A stretch of 64,000 bases of DNA from Heterobasidion occidentale (taxonomy: Eukaryota; Basidiomycota; Agaricomycetes; Russulales; Bondarzewiaceae): assembly GCA_039111635.1 (NCBI GenBank), contig JBCAQO010000002.1, positions 1,302,001 to 1,366,000 of the forward strand, written 5' to 3'. The notes under the pieces were generated by a model. It was given only the letters and a program-made list of their open reading frames with translations. It did no database searches and had not been told where the DNA came from. This document shows, one piece after another, positions 1-11,078 of the stretch. The number at the start of each line of letters is the position of its first letter. Position 1 is the first letter of the stretch. The translations under genes and the position numbers were made by a program.

Positions 1-421
1 ATCATATGTGCTCGTACTGAGTGGGGGAATAAAAATATAGCACGACATAACGTACGTAGCTGCTCATAACGCCTCCGTCGCAGTCTCTCGCCCCAACGCC
101 GATGGGTATCCTTCGTGGGCGTGGGCGGAGACGGCGCCAATGCGCGTGGTGTAAAGTACTGGGTCTCAACTCGGGGCGATGAACGTCCTGAGCCTGCAAA
201 TGCAGGCAATAATGGAAGGGAAGACGTGAAGAGCGAGTTACTGATACAACTCTAAAAGACGCGACGTCTGCTTCGCGACAATGAACATAAACACAATGAA
301 AACTGAATAATTAAAATGCCGTCTGTCTCGGCAAGTTCAACGAACACAAAACCTAGCCTGATGGGCCCACGCACGGCCGGCGAGACAGATGCAGCTGACC
401 GGCCGCAGGCAGAACTGAAAT
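1..421. other. Left-end stretch without recognised gene
   Basis: No reading frame here resembles a known protein. It lies beyond the 3' end of the GDS1/APSES regulator, so it probably holds that gene's 3' UTR and possibly the edge of a neighbour outside the window. Confidence 0.5.
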
Positions 422-3400
422 TCATGACAAAGAGCTCCGGGAGCCCCTCTTGCTTGACCGCGTCCGCGATCGAGCCATTGCATTTGCTACCCGCTTGGAA
501 CGCCGAAGAGGACGATCGCGGGAGCATGATCGCTGCACGACCACCGCATCCGCCGCGGCCTCCTTCCGGACATCAGCATCGACCTCCGCGGTAGTGTCCT
601 GGGCGCAATCATCGGCGATGGGCACGGCTGTGGTCGGCGGGGAGTTCTCCCAATCCGACAGGTGGCAGAGCGTTTGAACATCTCCTGCTCCGTGGGGCTG
701 AGTGGGGTCTCCACCACAGCCTTGTCCTCTGACTTCATAGGAAGGGAGAGATCCGTCAGCGTGAGCGAGGGGTGCACGGACAGCAGGTGATCTTCCACAT
801 CCCAGTACGAAACCATGCCGCGTTCCCACGGTGTACTGGCCTCGCGGAGTGGGACTTCTCTCCGTTGCAGAAGCCGTTTGGCTTCCTTAGCGTCCTGCGT
901 CGATGCAAAATGAGGCCCGAACTGGTTGAGAAGGCGGCCACGCGCGTTCGACCTATGAAAATCCTGCAAGGCCTGGGGAAAGCGCTCAAACAAGAGGTCG
1001 GAAAGGAACGTGTCGAGGCACGAGTCGGCGGCCCGATGCTCCTTGACGAACGCCTGAGCCTCTGGGAGTGGGACCCAGGTACCACATGCGATGGAAGAGC
1101 CTTGAGTGACATGCATAGCATTCGGAGTGGACGCGGCTGGAGGAGTGGGAACGCTCAAGTATTTGGCAATAAGACCGAGGTTGACAAAGTCGGTATCAAT
1201 GCGGCGGAGCAGACGGGACGATTGGACGGTCATCTGATACACGGTTATGCCTATGTTAAAAAAAGAACACTGAATAACCTGGGAACCTTATCGAATTGAG
1301 AAGAGTCGTACCTTCAACCTGCGTTGCAGTGACAGCTGGGGAGCAAGGCTCGCACGTGTCCACGACAACGACGTCGGTTTGAACTCCTTTCTGTTCGAGT
1401 GATGGAGATGGTCGAGATCCGACATCGGCCCTTGATGAAGACAGCATTGGCTGTGAAGGGCGCCACAATGGAAGAGGTGATGTAAAAGTGGGTGGTGTTG
1501 GAGGCACTTCGTCTTGAGTATCGTCAGACTCGGCCGAAGGAGTATCGGGAAAAGGGGACATGTCGGAAGGCGCTTCTGAGACTGCACGGATCGAAGGAGC
1601 AGGGTCCAGCGTCTGGCTTCTCGACTTCTTGCTGTCCCAGTCGCCTTCCTCGAGCTCGTGCGGGGGTATGCTGTCAGGCCCAAGCAACTCTGCATCTTTC
1701 CACATGAGCTCGCTTGGCCGACGCATGGTGGCCCATCGCATTTCACCGATCTCAGAGATAGGTGAAACTACGGACAGAGGGGTGAGTGGGGAGCCGCATA
1801 TAAGACCATCGTCGTCAGGAGAGAATGTCGACGAATAGCCCATTATGAGTGACGGGGTATGCGCTTCTTCCTTGAGCGGAACGTGGTAGGTCTCGTCGTC
1901 TCCTAGAAGGTCAAAGGGCGTCGGGCTAGGTGCGTCGTGGCTGTCGTACTCCCAATGATCAGACTCTTCGACCTTCACCATGTTCGACGAAACCTCCAAT
2001 CCAGCAGCAGCCTGAGTGACGACCTCCATGACCTTCATGCTGTCGAAGCCATTATCGAGATGTTCCCATTCATCGAGTACTCGCCTCATGTCGTCGCAAG
2101 GTTCCTGTTTCACGAAGGCGCCATCGTCAAAGTGACTTGAGGAGGCGATTCGCGGAAGGCTCGATCCGCCAAGTTCCAACTCTTCTTCATCCTCGTCTGC
2201 GTCATCCCAATCCATGTCGTCGTCGTCGTCATCCCACGGAGCACCTCGTAGTGGCATAGAGGGGTAGTGCCGGAAGACGGAGATGGAATTACCATAGTCA
2301 AAGTCGTCTTCAGAGTCTGGTGGCGGTGAGGCAACGGAGAAGGGCACGGAAGGAGAGCGGCGATAGGCTATTGGGGAGTCGACGGGAGGTGAAAGATACG
2401 GCATCTCAGACGACGGCGAGTCTCGCATGGATTCGTCACCTTCATCTTCGTCTGAAGAGCTTTCAGAGTCCACAGACATCGAGTCGTCGTCGGAATTTGA
2501 GTCGTCGGAGACGTCGATGATCTCTCTCGGGATCGGCTCCGGGGCCGGAGTGGATAAAGGGGAAGATGAAGCGATACTGGAGGGGGAAGGTTTCAATCGA
2601 AGAGTCAACTTCACCTTCGGTGGCCTTTTCTCGGCATCGCTCCCGGAATCAGAATCCGCCTTTCCCCCATCAGCGCAGGCCCTCGCCAATCTCTTCCGCT
2701 TCTGACCGCACTGCTCCTGCCTGCGCACCCTGTCTCTCTCCCGTTTCCGCTCCCTGGGGCCTGCCGACACCCCCACCTTCCCATTCTCGGTGTACTCGCA
2801 GAGGCGGATGCCGGCTCTTGCGAACGGGCAAGGGGCGCCGGCGGCTTTGCTCAGATACCAGACCATGGTGCCTCTTCTAAAATTGGTGACCCTATTGTCT
2901 CCGGGGGCAAGGGCACAGTGGGCGCCACCGGAACGGGAATGAAGAGCGGAGACAAGTTCATCGTCTGAGGGCGTGCCGGAGAGAACGTGGCGTGAAAGAA
3001 GCGGATAGTCCTGTTGAGTGTCACACCGATGCATATGATTGCGAATATAGGTGGTGATGGCCTGGCCAGCGGCGGATGCGCTATGGAAGAAGTCAAGAAC
3101 GTGAGTCTAGCCATCGAGTGGGGTTAGGGGTAGCGGGAGGACTGACTTCTGGCATACAAGGCCGAACTTCATGGTCATCTCGGCAAGATCTTTGATGGTC
3201 ATCGCGCGATTGTCCTGAGAGGGTCAAAGGAGTGGAAGGGAGCTGTCAGATAGAGAACATCACAGATACAGGGATAGGGTAGGCACGCACCACAGACAGG
3301 AATGATCGACCGATGGCCAGGAACACCTTGCTGCTCGAATCCTCGACGTGAAGCATGACATGAGGAGGTGGAAAGTCAGGGATGCCGGAGTCCGGCGGAA

Positions 3401-3602
3401 GTGCTGGGGAGGGCTGGCCGGGCTTTGGGACGGGGAGGGCAGGCCTTATGCGTCGTGGTGGGGCGGGGGAGTCTGCGGGCTGTCGCAAACGCGCAGAGGG
3501 TTTGATGACGGAGTTTTGGCGTATTCTGGTGCCATAATGGTGCTGGAAGGAAGCGGAGGGGTGGCCGTGAGGGATGGGGTGTGTGGCGAGGGCAGGATCC
3601 AT
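422..3602 (-). CDS. GDS1-type winged-helix protein with APSES/KilA-N-like domain (putative transcription regulator)
   Basis: Multi-exon gene, about 900 residues. The first exon (from 3602) holds a proline-rich leader with the motif HHYGTRIRQNSV. The next short exons give TIKDLAEMTMKFGLVCQ and ASAAGQAITTYIRNH, followed by PLLSRHVLSGTPSDDELV and ALHSRSGG, which I recognise as the GDS1-type winged-helix region. A long Ser/Asp/Glu-rich linker (about 2900-1310) has basic patches such as KVKLTLRLKP. After an intron whose acceptor lies near 1260, the sequence ITVYQMTVQSSRLLRRIDTD and FLSDLLFERFPQALQDFHRS resembles the KilA-N/APSES DNA-binding fold. Near 673-675 the frame changes; one extra base in the T run gives a continuous acidic and basic C-terminus that stops at 422. 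As read, the second frame stops at 487. Role in transcription is inferred from the two DNA-binding folds. The start is the first Met before the conserved region and could lie elsewhere. Confidence 0.78.
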
Positions 3603-6600
3603 CCAGGGTGTATCATGAACAGCGGGGGAGGTGTGTGGGGGATGGATGTCGGCCAGCGATAGAGCGGAGGACGTGATTGAAATAGGGAGGAGGGGCTGGA
3701 GGGAGGGGCGAAGAGGTGGTGGTGGGATGAGACGGGGGGAGGGAGAAAGGGAGCAGGAGGGAGGCCAAGGTTATAGCGCGCGAAGCTTAGGAACACGCGC
3801 TTTTGCAAATTGCTTGGGCCTCCCTTCCGTATGGCTCCTGTTTTCCCACGCTACCCTCCTCCATTTTACCAGCCCCGCACTCCCTTATCCGCGCCACACC
3901 ACGGCAAACACCCAGCCACGTCCGCGCCCCGTCCACGTTCGTCATCCCTGCGAAAGTCAATGAGCCGCAGCACAATGGTCGGTCTCGTCAGCAGCCGCGA
4001 GCTCGAAAACCGCAACAAAAACACGGCATCCTTCCATTCCCCACGGCAACCTCATCTTGATCTAGGCTGTAAAGCAACATCCCATTTGGGAACCTTTTGG
4101 CCCCCACGTTGCCGCATGACCTGAGAGAAGATGCGCATCACTCACATCAACCGCCACGTTCCCCGTGTGCGCTTCCTCTTCAACCCCCGCAAGGCCTCCT
4201 CGCCGTCCGCCTCGATCTCGACGCGTTCGAAGCACCGCACGCCCGCGCCGCGACGGGCCAGACCGGATCCAACTTTACCGAGGGGCGTGCGGACGGTCAA
4301 TCGGAGTTGCTGCGTCGTAATAGGTGACGCAGCACAGCCAGGAAAGGAAAGGGAGCCTTGAAAAAGATGGCGGGTTCCAGATCAATAGCTCACGTGACGC
4401 ATGACGCATTGCGCCGCGCGTAATCGTACCCACTCGGAGCGTCCGTCGCGCCATGCCCACGCAGCAGCGTCAACCGCCCGTGGTCATTCCAGCCCGAGGG
4501 GGGAGTCTGGGAGGTGGACAGCATACCGCAGCGGATGAAACGTCCATAATGTTGTAGTGCATGTGTGCCCCATAATGACAAGGACAGACCTAGACAATTC
4601 CAGACATGCCGAGCCGCGACACTGAAGTCCGTGAGGCATCATACACCATTGCTCGGCACTCAGCCTGCGGGCGGGCCCTACCGAGGGCCATAGCCACCGC
4701 AGTACCTAAGATTTGTGCAGCCCTCCCCCTCCAAAACCAGATCGACCGGATTGAGAATGCTCAGCGGAAATGGACAGGGCTGATCGACTCACCTAAAGCG
4801 ATCCACATACAGCACTCCTATCTGGGATCGCATGCCAAATGTAAACCCGGTCGGTCTCAGAGCGGGTCTAAGGCAGGGCCCCATTTCGTGGACGTCGGGT
4901 GCGTGTGTTCGAGCGCGCATCACTCGATGAAGGACCAATGTTCACTGCGCAGACCGCATCGCATGGAAGTCGACACGCGAGCACGAGTTGCCAGGCATAT
5001 AGTGTCGAGCTTCCATCGACATTCGCTCGACGCCAGAGCGGGTGCATCTTGTACACTTCCATAAAACGACAGCAAGTGCGGGAGTAAGCTGATCCGCGAT
5101 CAATGCTGTCCTGAGTTCCTTACGGCTGCCGCACCAGATCAGGACGCGATGCGAAAAGGGGTGAGCAGAATAGAGTGACACTTTGCTATGCTGACAGGCC
5201 GGGTTGGGCGACGTCGTTCAAAGAGAGGAAGCCAGCGTCGGCATCGATGTCTCAGAAGGCAAGGCGAGGACGGGCGTGATACTACGTGACCGAGCGTGAC
5301 CGAGCGTGATGCGACGTCATACTCTCCTGAACGTCTGACTGGTGGGCTGCCGTGCACAGCGTACACACAGTTTGGCAATGCAGTGGCAATGCTCAGCTCA
5401 ACCTCGCCGATCACAGCCACCCGACAAATCAACTTTTTCACCCCACAACGTGCCCAACTTTCCGACGGTGCACCCCGGCACTGTTTCGCAAGTCTTTGAA
5501 TTTCAATGCACCTCAATTGAACGCATGGATTCTGTGACGGCGATCTTGGTGTGTGTACGTGCCTCATGATTCTACTGACCACATCGAAGAACGGCTAACC
5601 GTCTCGCTCAGTCACCTCCATACGCGCACCGTTTCAGCCGGAAAGCAAGGTCACCATCGATGTCGCTTGTCGCGTGCTAGACACCTTTTCTCCCGCTCGT
5701 TGACGTACACGTGCAGCACTTTGCAGCCGTCGAGCTTCCGCCAACCTCGTCTCAATTTAATCTGCGCTGCACCGTTCGATATCTCTCGGCTGCGATCTGC
5801 ACGTCTAATAGAGTCATAACAGGTCATAACCGAGCTCTCCGCACGAAATTCGACCGTACGCCGCTACGTAGCCGCACTTAATTTTAGCGGCGGAACAGGC
5901 CCAGTCAGGTCAGGCTGGTATACCAGATCCCCAACATATCAGCGGAAGAAACGTGACGGCGCCCAGTCTCGCCCGCACTTACCTCCCCTTGCGTCCCCCG
6001 TTCCACCTCATCGCCATAGCGATCGCTGCTAAGTCAATCACAGTCAAGTTAAGGATCACCGTTGCAGGCTTCTTCTCCTTTGCTGCCGTATGGTTTTGTA
6101 TGCAGGGGGTGTTTCGTAGCCTCTCGTCAGCCATCCCCCATTTCTTAGACGGGGCCCTCATGCTGAGAAACAGGGATGCTCTCGCTTAAAGCTGGTCTTT
6201 TTACTGGTCAGGATCCATGGCACGCGAAATTCGCTCCACTATTGTCAACCTTGCTTGCTCTTTTGTGCTCAGCTTATTCTCTCCGTTGAACCCACCATCA
6301 TCATCGCATTGTTCTTTGGGCGAACGCTTCTGATCCTCGCATGGTTGAACAATGTTTCACCGAATCGGCATGACTTCGCTCTCGTCCCCCCTCCATGTCT
6401 TCGACCCACTCTAAGCCATTATCCCTCTCGACGCTCTCTATTGTCCGCCGCATCCGGCTGTCTGCCACTAGCATTGAGCGCTACCGTCAATTACCAGCAC
6501 TCCGAGCCACGTCGAGCCAGGCAGGCGCCACTTGCACATCGTTCTCTTCGGACGCTCGAGCGCCCATCCGTAGCCGGATTTATGCCCACGCTTGCGCCTG

Positions 6601-7498
6601 CCTGAGGTCGCCGGCCCTTCCCTGCTTCCTTGGTACTGGATGTGTATTCTCCTGTGCCCAGACAGACATCACTCGCCGTTCGCCATCCCACCAATCTCCG
6701 TTCCGCTCGCTCGCCTATATCTGGTCTCTTTGCTCCGTCCTCAGCACCTGATCCACCGACCCCTGCGTAGACTGAGCACATCAGGTGTCGAGATCGATAG
6801 GCGCTCCCAACCAACCCTGCCTTCGGCTGATCACTGCTGGTGCTCACTCTCTGTCACGGTGAATCCATCGATATTTCGTTGAGCGTTCATCGTTCTCCTC
6901 GCCCTTCCTTGTATTCGAGAACCGTCTGAGCCTTGCCCAGTTCTCAAGATTGTGCCCTACTCTTTAGAATCAGTGCTCTATTGTTCGCGCCTGCAGCGAT
7001 GTACTTTGTAAATGGAACGAACAACTATCATGAGATGCATGTTACGGCGGTGCGAGATGCGCCCTTATTTTGACCCTTGTGGGATGTGTCCCTCCAAGTC
7101 CTTCCTTGCGCCGCACAAAAAGTACATATCAGCAATCAAGCTCAAGGTCGGGCCGACACCTGCCGACACACATCGTTTGTTCTCGTCTCAGTTCGGACTC
7201 ACAACTGCGACTCGAAGCGTCGTGCTTGAGAAGATCTCAATCTTTGCGGATCGCACGAAATAATATACCACAGAAGATCAGATGTATACATTGACAGGAC
7301 AACGTCATCTGCCGAGGACTCGCGTTGTACATGTAAGAGATAAATGGGACAGCCAGGCAGGACAAGGTATAATAATCGTATAACATAGAGCTAGGCCAAA
7401 CAACAAAGGGGAGTAGCAATGGACCAATATCGAGGACGGAACAAGAGCGCAGTGTGTACCAGACCGTCCATGGAGAGGAGATGACTAGATAGAGAACG
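3603..7498. other. 3.9-kb stretch without recognised gene
   Basis: I see no conserved protein, tRNA or transposon in this stretch. It is the upstream side of the GDS1/APSES gene and the 3' side of histone H1. The part from about 5590 to 6950 is pyrimidine-rich on the + strand, as fungal 5' leaders often are, but none of its short frames (for example 6255-6605) looks like a real protein. A short direct repeat of gaccgagcgt sits near 5288-5310. It could hold a long 5' UTR, a noncoding transcript or a fast-evolving gene. Confidence 0.4.
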
Positions 7499-8654
7499 CT
7501 AAGCCGCCGTCTGCAGAGTATGACAAGAAAACAAAAAAACACATCAGCTTTGGCAGGAGCGTAAAGAACAAATGCGACGGACCTTCTTTCCTGCCCTCGT
7601 TTTTGTAGCCTTACTGGCAGCTGCCTTTGTCTTTGTGGCCTTCGTGGCGGCGGCCTTGGCAGCGGCGACCTGATATCACAGCATTGTTAGAGAGCACCAC
7701 GGCATAACAAGATCCAGCAAGACCGACCTTCTTCTCTGAGCTCTTAGCCGTGCTCGTCTTCTTTGCCTTTTCGGCAGGCTTCTTGATAGCAGCCACCTTC
7801 TTCAGTGCGACCGTCTTCTTCTTCGGTGGTGCAGCTTCCTTAGCTTTCTTTGTTGTAGCGGCAGGGGCGGTCTTCGTCTTAGGTGTTGGCTTCTTAGCGG
7901 CGGGAGCTTTGGCCTTCGTCTTCGCCTTAGTGGTAGGAGCGGCCGCTGCCTTGGCCTTCGCCGCCTTCTTCTCTACAGGTTTCTTGGGAGCTTTGGGCTT
8001 CTTGGCGGGTCCATCTGATTCCTCATTGGAACTGGTAGGCTTATTGTTCTGAGGTTAGAACAGGTTCAGGTGTTCAAGCAGTGGCATAGGGAAAAGCTAA
8101 CGGACCTCCTTGGCCTCAGTGGCGGCGGCAGTGCGGGGACGCTTGGGTGCAAGCTTGATCTTACCCGAGGGCCCCTTGGGCAGAGAGAAGACTCCCTGCT
8201 CAGCGCCGGTGGTGATGGCACGGTTGAGCTGGAAGAGATTGCCGCCGCTCATATCGAGATTGTATTTATCTTCTGCGAACTGCGCACGATGGACATCAGA
8301 TGGAGCGCATGAGAGTGCTGAGGTAGTGGTATACCTTCTTGAGAGTACTGCGAGATACGCCCGAGCGAGCGTCTTCAGGGTTGGCGGCAATGCATTCCTG
8401 CCACAACCAGTTATGGCCTGACGTCAGTGACAACGATAAAGTAAACAGACCTTGATGATATCCTTCCAGGAAGGATGAGTAGCAGACTTTTCTTCCACTG
8501 GCTTCTTGTAGATAGGTTTCTTGGCAGTGATCTTCTTCTTCTCCTTGACCTCTTTCTTGCCAGTCGACCGAGAGGAGCGAGAACGAGGAGCCTTCTTTTG
8601 GATGGTGGCTTCCTCAGGGGCGGGCGAGGCAAGAGGAGATGCTGACTCAGACAT
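7499..8654 (-). CDS. Linker histone H1
   Basis: Five-exon gene for a linker histone that binds nucleosomal linker DNA in the nucleus. Exon 1 (8654-8451) gives a Ser/Lys-rich tail ending HPSWKDIIK. Exon 2 (8397-8335) gives ECIAANPEDARSGVSRSTLK. The next exon completes the globular H15 winged-helix domain with DKYNLDMSGGNLFQLNRAI and GPSGKIKL. The C-terminal tail is an Ala/Lys/Pro-rich stretch with many AKK and KKP steps, as in other H1 proteins. An intron after GKK at about 7580 leaves a last exon of only three codons (Thr-Ala-Ala) and TAG at 7499. If that intron is not spliced, reading continues for about 12 residues to a nearby stop. The reading frame is intact throughout. Confidence 0.94.
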
Positions 8655-9358
8655 TGCAGATAGAGATGGAGAGGATCGAGGGATAGAGCGAGGGGGCGTG
8701 TGGCAAGGGGACGGAGATGATGGGCGGATGAGCGAAGAGTTGTTGCGGCGGCACTGGCCAACGCGCCTCTATTATAGCCCCGCATTCCCATCACGTGAAC
8801 GCAGGACGCGTTGTTGATTGACGAACCTTATTCTTTGTTGACACCGCCACCGGATGCTGCCTGCGTGAAACCCACTCATCCAGGCTGTTCCGACCCCTCT
8901 GGCAGGGTTTAGCAGGTCCTGCAGTGATCCTGCCAGTGCCCTGCTGGTCCGCCTTTGTGCAGAGGGTTGAGCCAATTATATCTTCCATTAAACTGTGGGA
9001 TCTACTCTAAGTATTTTACGGATATACAATCTACCACGCATCGCGTGCTGGAACACCACGAAATGTCGAAGCAGTGAACAGCGGGCGAAGTGGCCGATTT
9101 GCAAGGGTTTACCTGATAGTATCCGCTGGCACACGACACGAGGCCGATCCCTCTCACCAAGACGAGTTTTTCTACGAGGTGAGTATTCAACTTCATTTGA
9201 TCACGTTCGGGTTTTCGCAACTGCGACATTGATGTCGGTAGGGAGCCATTTAAGAATGTTGACAACGAGCGCATAACAGAGTTGGGATAATCCTGAATAA
9301 TCGTTATTAGAACTTACTCTATCTCAGTCCAATCCAACATGCAACCCCAGCCGCACTA
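8655..9358. other. Intergenic region between histone H1 and TACO1
   Basis: About 700 bases holding the H1 promoter and the 3' region of the TACO1-like gene. No additional gene was recognised. A CCAAT motif is present near 8972. Confidence 0.5.
8768..8777 (-). promoter_or_regulatory. TATA-like box of the histone H1 gene
   Basis: On the minus strand the sequence reads CTATAATAG about 115 bases upstream of the H1 start codon. Its position and sequence fit a TATA element for a highly expressed histone gene. Confidence 0.45.
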
Positions 9359-10636
9359 TCAGTCCAACGTAGTCCACACTCGAAGGATGTCCTCGTTCTC
9401 TTCTAGCTCATACACCATCTCCCCAACTCTGGTTTCCAGCTCCTCGTCCGTGCTCTCACTCGCCTCGGTCGGCGCATAGATCAGCTCGCTTGTGAGCAGC
9501 TCCCGGACGCGTCCTGAGGACGTCACGGCCTCGGTGAGTTTTGTGAGAGATTGTGTTGGGCAGATGAACTATTGGGGCCGATACAATGACGGGACCACGT
9601 GTTAGCTAGTTCAACGAAGGGAAGAATGCTACGGCGCACCTGGATCTCAACGTTCTCTTCCGACGCATTTTGCTCTTCAAAATCCTCCGCATCGGCTTCG
9701 AGCGCTGTGTCGATGAGCGCTTCTACTTGCCCTGGCTCTACCGCGACGCGCACGCAGCCCTTCCGCTGAAACATAAATCCAACAGTCGCATATCGCGCGC
9801 TGGACAGATCACAAACACGCATACATAGGTCAGTTTATGGATTGGAGCATACGCGAAGACGCACTTGTGTTTGTTGAGAATGGAGCGCAGATTGTGCAGC
9901 GTGCGATTACCGTTGTCTGTCAGACACTCTCTTCACAGCATCAGGAGACAAACGCAGGAATGAGAGTTGACGAGGGACGGACGTACATCAACACGCCGAC
10001 GGACCCGTGCGCCATCGCCTCGTACGTCGCAAGCTGGTTGCCCTTGTCCTTTCCACCGCTTGCCTGGAGTGATCGCCGTCAAGAGACATTGACGGCCGAC
10101 TCAAATGAATGCACACCTTGAGAAGTGCGGTCTCAATGTTGGCCTTTGGTACACCCTCCAAACGTGCTCTCTTGAGTGTGTTAAATAGCGCTAGGTTCTT
10201 GTCTGGATCCGATGAGCCTCCGTCTGTACCCGAATACACATCACCTGTCAGCGCGATCTGCGAGACCTCGAGAAATTTGGGAGAGGATGTTCTACGCACT
10301 CCGCACCGCGACCATAATTTCCTAATCTTATGACACATTCACTGAGTATACCATCCGAACGCGCGGAGAGTCGAGAAAGACGTTCTATGGTGGAAAAGGA
10401 CAACGGTACGTACGCGGCTGGCCCGCCCGTAGATAGCGGATTTCTGCGCGTCATTTATGCCTTTGCGCTGCTTAATCTTGGCCCACTGCAGAAAGCTATA
10501 CATCAACGACAATGAAGAAGGCGATGGTGAAGGGCGAGCCAAGGGCGCCGGTGCGCACTTTGCTGTGTCCTGAGGACGCGGGAAAGGATGTGGAAAAGGA
10601 GCGTTGACAGAGACGGGTGAAGTTGCGAGGAAACAT
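9359..10636 (-). CDS. TACO1: TACO1/YebC-family mitochondrial translational activator
   Basis: YebC-type protein; in eukaryotes this family acts on mitochondrial translation, best known for COX1. The start at 10636 gives an N-terminal arm rich in Arg, Ser and Phe (RNFTRLCQRSFSTSFPASSG) that fits a mitochondrial targeting peptide. The family signature GHSKWAKIKQRKG is split by an intron after GHSK and continues with INDAQKSAIYGRAS. Later exons give EIMVAVRNGGS, SDPDKNLALFNTLKRARLEG, VPKANIETALLK, and the C-terminal domain with VGFMFQRKGCVRV, ALEADAEDFE and LTSELIYAPTEA, ending LRVWTTLD at 9359. All exons join with ordinary GT-AG introns and no frame problem. It is transcribed divergently from the HID1 gene across about 440 bases. 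Confidence 0.9.
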
Positions 10637-11078
10637 TTTTGGATGGCTTGAGGCACAACGTAATGTAGCCAAGGGTGCTGCTAGGAGCAGGAGGTACGAG
10701 ACTGGTACGAGTTTGGGCGTCGAACTCAAAGATTGCGTGACGAGCTGTACGTGGTCACCGGGTAGCGCCGAGCTACTTTCCTCTGGGCATCGCACAATGC
10801 ATTTTCTGTAGAACCGCTGAAAATGAGGCAAGAGTGAGATGGTGTCTGTATCGCTAGAAGCAAGGGGTACATCTACGCAGTGAATGTGAATAGATGATGA
10901 TGAGGTTGACCTAGATATGGACGTGTCGCGTGGCGGACAGCCATCTCTTGCAGAGCTTTCTTCAGCACCGCGGCACCGCCCATTCTTCCGTACACGGCAG
11001 CCGAGACTATTCACTTGGGCAGCATCTAATCCAGAGCTCCTACTTTACTTAGAGCTAGCCTCACCTTGACTGGAGATC
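10637..11078. promoter_or_regulatory. Divergent promoter region of TACO1 and HID1
   Basis: A 442-base stretch between two start codons facing away from each other. It should hold both promoters. No clear TATA box was seen. Confidence 0.5.

Noticed and set aside
4097..5087. Several short frames between 4.1 and 5.1 kb
   Set aside because: All are under 160 codons, overlap on both strands and lack any recognisable pattern.
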